A stretch of 10,497 nucleotides of DNA, from positions 1 to 10,497 of the forward strand of contig JAFDAW010000078.1 of NCBI GenBank assembly GCA_019313605.1, read 5' to 3'. Source of the DNA: Deltaproteobacteria bacterium. Its GTDB lineage: Bacteria > Myxococcota_A > UBA9160 > SMWR01. Below the pieces are notes generated by a model. It made no database searches and was not told the origin of the DNA. It saw nothing but the letters and a program-made list of their open reading frames with translations. This document shows positions 1 through 5,569 of this stretch, in pieces (the first letter of the stretch is position 1; each line of letters begins with the position of its first letter). The position numbers and the translations under genes are program-made.

Positions 1-227
1 ACGAGCAGCGTCAGCGTGTCTCCGTCGGCGATGCCGACGACGCGACCCTTGAGGGTGCTCGTTTCTGCGTCGGGTTTTGGAGTTAGATCAGTCGCTGCCT
101 GGCACCCTCTCGCTGTGAAATACACTGCAGCGAGTGCGAGAAGCGAAAGCCAGCGCGCTCCGGCCCTCGTTGGTTGGTGGAGCCACCCGCTCACAGCGTT
201 ACCGCTGAGCCAGGGGTTCGATCGCAT
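1..227 (-). CDS. Staphylococcal nuclease-like (thermonuclease family) secreted protein, N-terminal part
   Basis: The reading frame runs off the left edge, so only about 75 residues are visible. It begins with a basic stretch and a hydrophobic core (WLSLLALAAVYFTA), which looks like a Sec signal peptide, followed by a polar linker and then LKGRVVGIADGDTLTLLV. That last block matches the first strands of the SNase fold, where the DGDT motif holds a calcium-binding aspartate. The family hydrolyses DNA or RNA, usually outside the cytoplasm. The start is uncertain: ATG at 227 is used here, while GTG at 194 would give a more ordinary signal peptide length. Neither has a good ribosome binding site. 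It lies on the same strand as the operon ending at 370 but is separated from it by 142 bp containing a large inverted repeat, so it is probably a separate unit. The catalytic Arg and Glu residues lie outside the window. Confidence 0.72.
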   Translation of the reverse strand, partial: MRSNPWLSGNAVSGWLHQPTRAGARWLSLLALAAVYFTARGCQAATDLTPKPDAETSTLKGRVVGIADGDTLTLL

Positions 228-257
228 CGCGGGTCGAGAGATCGCGGATGCAGTATA

Positions 258-351
258 GCGGGGACGTTGTTGAATTGTTGAATAATCTCCCGCAACTGCA
301 CCGGCTGACAGCAACGTAGTTGATTATTCAACAATTCAACAACGTCCCCGC
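258..351. repeat. Perfect 30-bp inverted repeat (hairpin or small mobile repeat)
   Basis: Bases 258-287 are the exact reverse complement of 322-351, with a 34-base loop (288-321). Each arm contains the 8-mer TTGTTGAA twice in tandem (267-282), or its complement (327-342). The arms are much richer in A and T than the flanks. The right arm begins 18 bp after the stop codon of the dehydratase at 370, so the element sits where an operon terminator or mRNA-stabilising hairpin would. It has no T-run on either side, so it is not a classical intrinsic terminator. A perfect repeat of this length with a different composition also fits a REP or MITE-like element. No clear target-site duplication is visible. 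Confidence 0.85.
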
Positions 352-369
352 CTGCCACTCCGGCGGGTC

Positions 370-849
370 TCACGAGGCGACCGGGTCGACGTTTCGCGTC
401 GGCTTGGGAACCGAGATGGTCAACCTTCCCTCGGCGAGCAGGCTTTCTTCGCCGGCTTCGCATTCCAGGTGGATCGTGCATAAATGCGAAAATACGCCGA
501 GCCCCAGCCGGCCGCGCGTGCGGCGGGTCGTCACCCGAAGGCGCTCGCCGGCTTCGAAGCGCGATCGATGCAGACGCAGGCCGACGGCGGCGGTGAGATA
601 ACCCGGGATCCGGGATCCGCCATCGTCTGTCGCCAGCAGGCTCTCGTGAACGGCCATGCACTGAGACATGTATTCGAGGGCCGCCCACGGTGCGGTCGTG
701 CCGTCGGCTTTCTCGAGGCATTTGGGGGTTCCGACCACTACGCGCGTCGAGGTGCTCTCGTCGTCGTGTTCGAGCACGCAGTCGAGTAGCAGGCTCTCGC
801 CACGGTGGGGGATCAGGCCCTCGATCGGCGGCAGTTCAGCTGTTCTCAT
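370..849 (-). CDS. Hotdog-fold 3-hydroxyacyl-ACP dehydratase (ApeP-like)
   Basis: The protein has 159 residues and resembles the stand-alone dehydratases of aryl-polyene clusters. The typical opening IPHRGESLLLD (13-23) is present with His15, and ALEYMSQCMAVHE (58-70) carries Glu59 on the central helix. His and Glu or Asp form the hotdog dehydratase active site. It should remove water from a 3-hydroxyacyl chain on the carrier protein to give the trans-2-enoyl product, in the cytoplasm. The ATG at 849 is chosen over an upstream in-frame ATG at 930 because GGAG lies 8 bases before it and the protein then begins like its family. Its start overlaps the end of the acyltransferase gene by 14 bp. 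It is the last gene of the minus operon and is followed by the inverted repeat. It would work beside the hotdog domain fused to the ligase; which cycle each serves is unknown. Confidence 0.82.
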   Translation of the reverse strand: MRTAELPPIEGLIPHRGESLLLDCVLEHDDESTSTRVVVGTPKCLEKADGTTAPWAALEYMSQCMAVHESLLATDDGGSRIPGYLTAAVGLRLHRSRFEAGERLRVTTRRTRGRLGLGVFSHLCTIHLECEAGEESLLAEGRLTISVPKPTRNVDPVAS

Positions 850-1795
850 TTTCGATCTCCGCCCAGAAGTCGTAGAAGTTGAACCACTGAAGAGGTTCGC
901 GGATGCAGAAGTGTTCGAGCCTGGCGGCAAAACTTTCGACCCGCTCCTGGATCACCTTCGCCCGCTCGGCCGCAGGTACCGGTTCTCCGCCCGCGATCTC
1001 TTCCATGAAGACCTCGTAGCGATTCGGGCCGGTCTTGAGCGCGATGGTCAGCACCACCGGTAGCCGCGCCACGATCGGCAGCACGAAGGGCCCCAACGGG
1101 AACGGCGCCGGTTCGCCCAGAAAGCTCGCGTGGGCAATCCGGTGTCGCGCTTGCGGAAGTGTTCGATCCGCGAGGACGGCGACGAATTCGCCCCGATCTA
1201 CGCAACGCCGGATCTCCAGGGCCGTGCTCGCCGATGTCGTGCCAATGTCGATCACGCGAACGTTGCATTCCGGATCGAGTGCTTCGAATGCCTCGTTGAT
1301 CCGCTCGGCGTTGCTCGCCAACATGAGGACGTTGACGGGAATATTGTTTTCGCGCGCAACCAGTCGGAGCATGTCGAAGCTTCCGAGATGAGCGCCGATC
1401 ATGAATGCGCCACGCCCGCTCTCGATGAGCTTTGCCATATTTTCGCGACCGTGCAGGACCACTTCGAACTTGTCGTAGGCGCCGGACCAGAGTGAGAGGC
1501 GGTCGAGGATTCCCTCGGCGAAGCTGTAGAAGTGACGATACGCCTGAATTAGCCCGGGCTTACGGGCCGCGCCACCACGCGCTCGGTCGATTCTGGCGAG
1601 AAAATCCTGGGAGGCTCGCCGCGCGCTGGGCGCGAAGACGGTGTAGTAGATCGCAATCGGGCCCAGCAGTGGGCGGAGCGGGGCACCGCCCAGACGCCGG
1701 ATCATCCACACCAATACTCGCAAGACGAAACGCGAGCCCCGTTCGGAAGCCGAAGCCCATTCGGGCTTTGCGGGAGCCTCGGGTTCGAGGCTCAC
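836..1795 (-). CDS. LpxL/HtrB-type lysophospholipid acyltransferase
   Basis: The protein has 319 residues, a usual length for this family. The block AHLGSFDML (135-143) has the H-X4-D catalytic pair His136 and Asp141. Before it come a basic and hydrophobic N-terminal part (about 20-55) that should lie against the inner membrane, and FAPSARRASQDFL, typical of the family. In lipid A synthesis such enzymes move acyl chains from ACP to a glycolipid. In aryl-polyene clusters a relative, often fused to a glycosyltransferase, is thought to help attach the polyene to its lipid or sugar anchor. Here it is separate: the GTG start at 1795 overlaps the glycosyltransferase stop in a GTGA junction, so the two are translationally coupled. 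The frame stays open far upstream, but that part is the shadow of the glycosyltransferase. Acceptor and donor cannot be read from the sequence. Confidence 0.85.
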   Translation of the reverse strand: MSLEPEAPAKPEWASASERGSRFVLRVLVWMIRRLGGAPLRPLLGPIAIYYTVFAPSARRASQDFLARIDRARGGAARKPGLIQAYRHFYSFAEGILDRLSLWSGAYDKFEVVLHGRENMAKLIESGRGAFMIGAHLGSFDMLRLVARENNIPVNVLMLASNAERINEAFEALDPECNVRVIDIGTTSASTALEIRRCVDRGEFVAVLADRTLPQARHRIAHASFLGEPAPFPLGPFVLPIVARLPVVLTIALKTGPNRYEVFMEEIAGGEPVPAAERAKVIQERVESFAARLEHFCIREPLQWFNFYDFWAEIENENS

Positions 1796-2529
1796 GAGTC
1801 GGGTTTTCCATCGATCGCAATGGATGTGGTTCGCCACGGCGCTTCGAACGCGAGCCGGACGTAGGATCCCGCAATCCGCAAGTTGTCTTTCACCATCTGG
1901 AAGTGGGAAACGCCGCCTTCCGGATAGAAAACGGCGGTTGGCACATTGACGACCGGAATACCGGCTCGAACCAGCCGGATGATGAGTTCGGGATCGAAGT
2001 TCATTCGGTCGCCCCAGCGAGCCCGGTCGAGCAGCGAGAGCGTCGGACTCAACGGAACACAGCGAAATCCGCAGAGCGGATCGCGTACGGCGGTAGATCC
2101 CGTTTCCGCCCAGACGATGGCCTTCGAGAGCTTCCGGCCGTGTTCCCGGTGCCACGGGATCGAATCGTCGAAGATTGGCACGCCGAGTACGAGCGCGTCG
2201 GGCTGGGCGCGCGCCGCTTCGATGAAGTTCGGGACGTCGGCCGCGGTGTGCTGGCCGTCGGCATCGAGCTGAACGACGTGTGTCATACCGCGCTGCCCGG
2301 CGATCCGATACGCGGTTTTCAGAGCCGCACCGCGACCTCGATTCTCCCGATGGTGAACGACTTCGAGCCACGCGTATTGTGCTTCGAGGCGGTCGAGCAC
2401 TGCGCGGGTGGACTGACCACAACCGTCGTCGACGATGATGCACGGCAGGTTCATCGACGCCAGGGATTCCACGACGGCTCCAATGGTTTCGCCGTGGTTG
2501 TAGATCGGAATGACGAGACACGCCTTCAC
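1792..2529 (-). CDS. Family 2 glycosyltransferase (dolichyl-phosphate-mannose synthase-like)
   Basis: The protein has 245 residues and is a single GT-A domain. It opens with CLVIPIYNHGETI (4-16), has the nucleotide-binding VDDG (33-36), and the metal-binding DXD as QLDADGQ (Asp89, Asp91). Further on are DPLCGFR (150-156) and GDRMNFDPELIIR (173-185), both usual in this group. It should transfer a sugar from a nucleotide- or lipid-linked donor in the cytoplasm; the sugar is not predictable. No membrane segment follows the domain. The start is GTG at 2529, overlapping the ligase stop as GTGA, and its own stop overlaps the next gene the same way. In E. coli-type APE clusters, as I recall, this activity is fused to the following acyltransferase; here they are two adjacent coupled genes, which supports a shared job in anchoring the product. 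Confidence 0.88.
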   Translation of the reverse strand: MKACLVIPIYNHGETIGAVVESLASMNLPCIIVDDGCGQSTRAVLDRLEAQYAWLEVVHHRENRGRGAALKTAYRIAGQRGMTHVVQLDADGQHTAADVPNFIEAARAQPDALVLGVPIFDDSIPWHREHGRKLSKAIVWAETGSTAVRDPLCGFRCVPLSPTLSLLDRARWGDRMNFDPELIIRLVRAGIPVVNVPTAVFYPEGGVSHFQMVKDNLRIAGSYVRLAFEAPWRTTSIAIDGKPDS

Positions 2530-4310
2530 GGTTGCAGCCCCGATCGCGGACCGCGGGCCAGGCGCACGCGTCCCCTTGCATGATCTGCGTCTTCACCGGA
2601 GATCGTGAAGTCGATCTGGTTGTCGGCGACGTTGCGCACGCGGATCCGGAAGATCTGGCCGGGGCCCAACGGTGCGGGGAATTTCAGCGACTCGAGTTCT
2701 GCGACGCGCGGCGGTGCGTCCAATAGTTCGGCTGCGACTTCCAGCGCCCAGTCGAGCTGTAAAGCGCCGGGTACCACGGGGTGGCCCGGAAAATGTCCGG
2801 AGAAGCAGCCGAGGTCTTCGGGAACCTGGCACGATCGCTCCAGATAGTCCTCGCCGCGAAACTGATCGAGCATGATGGGCCGGTCTGCCCCGGCGTCTTC
2901 AGCTTCGAGTGGCCGAAAGAGGCCGCGCAACGCGTCGAGCGTAACCTTGCCCCGGCTGTTTGCGGGAAGCTCCGACACGACGCGCCAGTAGCGTGGGTGG
3001 AGAACGGGGTCCCACGCATCCGTGAGACAGGCGCGGAGAACGCGAACGAACGCTCGCTCTCCTTCCCGCTGGATCAACTCCCAACCTTCTTCGGCCGGAA
3101 CGATGGTTGCTGCCACGCGCAACTCCGCATCGCGATCGATCGTCGCGAGCGCGACCTCCTCGACTGAGGGCCTCGCGCGCAGTTCCGAAGCCATGCGAGT
3201 GAGGTCGAGACGCTTCTCTCCAATCTTGGCGATGTGATCCGAGCGCCCCTCCAGGGCGAAGCTTCCGTCGGGATGGATCGAGATGCGATCGCCGGTCGCG
3301 AAACCCTTTTCGCCCGAGTCTACACTGACAAAGGGCGAGCGAACCCGCAGGCGCTTGTCGTCACCATCGCACGTGACGCGCACTGCGGTGAAGGGCGTCC
3401 AGCCGCACTCGGTCTCCTTCGGCTGCTGGCTACGCCACGCAATGCCGCCGGTTTCCGTGGATCCCAGCACTTCGATTGGGGGTACGCCCAGCGCGCCCGC
3501 AATGTCGTGTGCGACACCCGTTGCGAGCGGTCCACCTGACGAAAAGACCACGCGGCACACGCCTCGAAGGGTGGGTGCGTGTGCGTGTCGTACGAGTCGC
3601 TTGAGGTGGGTCGGAACGTTGACGAGTACGCAGTCACCGGCCTCTCGCATGCGCGGAACCAGTTCACTGGGATGGAGGTAGTGGTGTCTCTGGATCGTGT
3701 TTCCCGCGTAGAGTGGCCATAGCACGCCGAAGAGGAGCCCGTACACGTGTTGGTGCGAAGCTGCGGAAAAGAAGGTCGCCTCGCCAATCAGTGTCTTCCA
3801 TGTGGCGTGCAGCTCACGGACCTCGTCTTCCAGGTGTTGAATTCGCTTGGTGACCGGTTTCTCGCCGCCGGTCGTTCCGGATGTGAAGAGTTCCATCGCG
3901 AGCGCGTCGGGGCGAAGTGGCGCCAGGTTGCCGGGATCTCCGGGCTCGACGCCCTCGATTGGATGGAGCACGGAAGTCTCCGGAAACCAGTCGCTCCGAT
4001 CCGAGAGAACACCCGCCGAGCGGGTGTGGAGGGCGCGCAGCGAACTCGGCTGCCGGTTCGGAGGCGAGATTGCGCTGCACCCCGCATGCCAAAGTGCAAA
4101 GAGTCCAACTGCAAACGCATAGGCGTCCTCGGTGAGGAGCACCCATGCGCCGTCTGGCCCCGACGCGATCCGATCGCGCAAGCCAGCGACATCTCGCCGG
4201 AACGCGTGCCAAGGGACCGTCTGGTCTGCCCCCGCAGCGTGATCCCAATAGCTGGCAACTTCGCTGGACGGGTTGCGGTCTTGCTGGAGGAGGTGGCAGA
4301 GCGGGCTCAC
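2526..4310 (-). CDS. Acyl-AMP ligase fused to a C-terminal hotdog dehydratase
   Basis: The protein has 594 residues and two domains. Residues 1 to about 465 are an ANL-superfamily adenylating enzyme: the P-loop LFTSGTTGGEKP (141-152), the A5 motif GSTETGG (283-289), FATGDR (337-342), the hinge region GRSDHIAKIGEKR (355-367), and the likely catalytic lysine in NSRGKVTLDAL (Lys455). From about 475 to the end is a hotdog domain with FSGHFPGHPVVPGALQLDW (503-521) and presumed catalytic His506, like the FabZ/ApeI dehydratases. The first half should activate an aryl acid with ATP and load it on the carrier protein; the second should dehydrate 3-hydroxyacyl intermediates. In many aryl-polyene clusters these are separate genes. 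There is no stop or frame change between the domains. The start is GTG at 4310, overlapping the ACP stop as GTGA. The aryl substrate is inferred from context. Confidence 0.87.
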   Translation of the reverse strand: MSPLCHLLQQDRNPSSEVASYWDHAAGADQTVPWHAFRRDVAGLRDRIASGPDGAWVLLTEDAYAFAVGLFALWHAGCSAISPPNRQPSSLRALHTRSAGVLSDRSDWFPETSVLHPIEGVEPGDPGNLAPLRPDALAMELFTSGTTGGEKPVTKRIQHLEDEVRELHATWKTLIGEATFFSAASHQHVYGLLFGVLWPLYAGNTIQRHHYLHPSELVPRMREAGDCVLVNVPTHLKRLVRHAHAPTLRGVCRVVFSSGGPLATGVAHDIAGALGVPPIEVLGSTETGGIAWRSQQPKETECGWTPFTAVRVTCDGDDKRLRVRSPFVSVDSGEKGFATGDRISIHPDGSFALEGRSDHIAKIGEKRLDLTRMASELRARPSVEEVALATIDRDAELRVAATIVPAEEGWELIQREGERAFVRVLRACLTDAWDPVLHPRYWRVVSELPANSRGKVTLDALRGLFRPLEAEDAGADRPIMLDQFRGEDYLERSCQVPEDLGCFSGHFPGHPVVPGALQLDWALEVAAELLDAPPRVAELESLKFPAPLGPGQIFRIRVRNVADNQIDFTISGEDADHARGRVRLARGPRSGLQP

Positions 4311-4576
4311 CTCACCCGGCTCTCGGCCACGAACGCGGCCAGGCTCCGGACAGATTCGAAGACCCGCTGATTCGCTTCGGGGTCGTCGTCTAGGGTTACG
4401 CCGTAGCGCTCTTCGAGAACCATGGCGATCTCTAGCGCGTCGATCGAGTCCAGACCGAGTCCTTCTCCGAAGAGCGGGGCGTCGTTTTCGATCTCGTCGG
4501 GCGCGGTGTCTTCCAGAGCCAGGGTTTCGACGATGAGCTTCTTCAGTTCTGCGTGGAGCGATTCCTGATCAGCCAC
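4307..4576 (-). CDS. Acyl carrier protein
   Basis: The protein has 89 residues, is acidic, and has the phosphopantetheine attachment motif GLDSIDALE (41-49) with Ser44. The helix after it (IAMVLEERYGV) is typical of carrier proteins. It should be converted to the holo form by a phosphopantetheinyl transferase not seen here, then carry the starter and growing polyene between the ligase, ketosynthase, reductase and dehydratases. The start is GTG at 4576, preceded by GAGAGGGA about 9 bases upstream, and it overlaps the end of the PlsC-like gene by 8 bp. Its stop overlaps the ligase start. Direct adjacency to the ligase supports the view that the ligase loads this carrier. Aryl-polyene clusters often have two carrier proteins; only one is in this window. 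Confidence 0.9.
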   Translation of the reverse strand: MADQESLHAELKKLIVETLALEDTAPDEIENDAPLFGEGLGLDSIDALEIAMVLEERYGVTLDDDPEANQRVFESVRSLAAFVAESRVR

Positions 4577-5357
4577 GTGCTGATTCCCTCTCGAAATATT
4601 CGTGGAAATAGGTCGTGAGTTCGCGCGCAGCTCGACCTCGACTCATCTCCGTATTGACGACGTCCTTGATTGGGATGGGGTCGCCGACGGTCAGAGTCAG
4701 GATCGGTGTGCTGTAGGGCACGTCCCACCAGGCTTGACCATGGTAGAGCGTAGCCGGGTTGCAGCGGAGCGTCACAGGAATGGGGTCGCATCCCGAGCGC
4801 AGCGCGATGTGGGCGGCACCGCGTGCGAACGGACCGATCTGGCCTTCTGGTGAGCGGGTTCCCTCCGGAAAGACGATCAGCGTACGGCCCCGCCGCAGAC
4901 GGTCGACGCATTCGTCGACGAGATCCGGACCTTCGCGATTCGGGATGAAACCGGCCCCGCGCGCGGCTCCGCCGAGGAAGAAATTCTTGTAGTAACGCTC
5001 CTTCACAATGCAGTCGACCTGGGGCATCTGCGACATCAGCGCCCAGGCGTCGAGCAGCGTCGGGTGGTTCGCGACGACGAGGATTCCCGGGCGCTGGAGC
5101 TTCTCGCGGTCGCTGCAACGGACCCGAAAAGCGCCCAGGAGGCTCAGCCCGCCCAGGTAGAACCGGGTCAACCAGTGAATTCCGCGTTGCGCGCGCAGCT
5201 CGGACCGTTCCCGATCTCCCGGGAGCACGCGTAACCCGGAAGCGGCAGCGGCCAGCAGCAGCGACAGGATCCCCGCTTCGACGAATGCAAAGCCGGTGGC
5301 GACGATCCGCCAACCGCGCGAAGTGAGCCGTTTGAATCGGTCGGTTCTGGTGGGCAA
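4569..5357 (-). CDS. PlsC-like 1-acyl-glycerol-3-phosphate acyltransferase family protein
   Basis: Read from TTG at 5357 the protein has 262 residues. It has a hydrophobic N-terminal segment (about 17-45) likely to anchor it in the inner membrane, the PlsC motif NHPTLLD (97-103) with His98 and Asp103, and VFPEGTRS (162-169). The family moves acyl groups to lysolipids; in aryl-polyene clusters it is a candidate for joining the polyene acyl chain to a lipid acceptor. It is the first gene of the minus operon and overlaps the ACP by 8 bp. The TTG start is preferred because GGAGGA lies 4 bases before it and the N-terminus then matches the family (short basic stretch, then membrane helix). ATG at 5402 would add 15 residues but has no ribosome binding site. 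I put the choice at about 60:40. Confidence 0.83.
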   Translation of the reverse strand: MPTRTDRFKRLTSRGWRIVATGFAFVEAGILSLLLAAAASGLRVLPGDRERSELRAQRGIHWLTRFYLGGLSLLGAFRVRCSDREKLQRPGILVVANHPTLLDAWALMSQMPQVDCIVKERYYKNFFLGGAARGAGFIPNREGPDLVDECVDRLRRGRTLIVFPEGTRSPEGQIGPFARGAAHIALRSGCDPIPVTLRCNPATLYHGQAWWDVPYSTPILTLTVGDPIPIKDVVNTEMSRGRAARELTTYFHEYFERESARG

Positions 5358-5361
5358 CGAA

Positions 5362-5367
5362 TCCTCC
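5362..5367 (-). promoter_or_regulatory. Ribosome binding site for the PlsC-like gene
   Basis: Read on the minus strand this is GGAGGA, followed by four bases and then TTG at 5357. It is the strongest Shine-Dalgarno match near the beginning of this operon and is the reason for choosing the TTG start. The short spacing is a weakness. Confidence 0.5.
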
Positions 5368-5402
5368 GCAGGCGCCTCAACGAGCCGTGAAATCCGTTGC
5401 AT

Positions 5403-5569
5403 TTCAGTATAATACGGCTGTTTGTCGACCGGATCGAATGCTGGGTCGGCGGATTCGATTTTCAATCGGCCGTGTCTGGGTGCCAACGGATGACGAGACC
5501 AGCGCCGGGTCTCGGCTTTGCGAGCCCGAAGCCCCCAGGTTGGTGGGCCCAGCGACAACGCAACAACGA
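5403..5569. promoter_or_regulatory. Divergent intergenic control region
   Basis: This gap separates the minus operon from the plus operon and should hold both promoters. On the plus strand TATAAT at 5408-5413 is a perfect -10 box; the best -35 is only GTGAAA at 5387-5392 with a 15-base spacer, so activator help is possible. On the minus strand TATACT (5411-5406) overlaps the same bases; a start point about seven bases further would give a leader of about 40 bases to TTG 5357. If both boxes are used, the two polymerases would compete for the same DNA. No clear regulator-binding palindrome is visible, apart from a weak 5-bp one (CGATT/AATCG, 5456-5468). Confidence 0.5.
5506..5528 (+). other. 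Possible hairpin in the lyase mRNA leader
   Basis: CGGG-T-CTCG at 5506-5514 pairs with CGAGCCCG at 5521-5528, giving an 8-bp stem with one bulged T and a six-base loop. It lies 41 bases before the proposed lyase ATG. Short GC stems arise easily by chance in such sequence, so a role is only a possibility. Confidence 0.3.

Noticed and set aside
258..351. Canonical Rho-independent terminator
   Set aside because: The stem is AT-rich with a 34-base loop and no T-run follows it on either strand.
258..351. CRISPR repeat pair
   Set aside because: The two copies are inverted, not direct, and there is only one pair with no spacer array or cas genes.
602..618. Tandem CGGGATC and GGATCC palindrome
   Set aside because: It is short, lies inside the dehydratase coding sequence and is explained by its codons.
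484..789. Plus-strand open frame of 101 codons
   Set aside because: It is antisense to the dehydratase, without a recognisable motif or ribosome binding site.
1432..2583. Plus-strand open frame of 383 codons
   Set aside because: It lies fully antisense to the glycosyltransferase and acyltransferase genes, is rich in Arg, and shows no family motif. It is a codon-bias shadow in GC-rich DNA.
1796..2596. Upstream extension of the LpxL-like acyltransferase frame
   Set aside because: The frame stays open, but the extra part is Arg/Ser-rich, overlaps the whole glycosyltransferase in another frame, and resembles nothing. The GTGA junction at 1795 gives a natural start.
5403..5558. Upstream extension of the PlsC-like gene to ATG 5558
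   Set aside because: It would run across the divergent promoter region and adds residues with no family resemblance.
5387..5569. N-terminal extension of the ammonia-lyase by 61 codons
   Set aside because: The added residues are not like the family and begin upstream of the TATAAT box. The conserved protein begins near 5570-5579.
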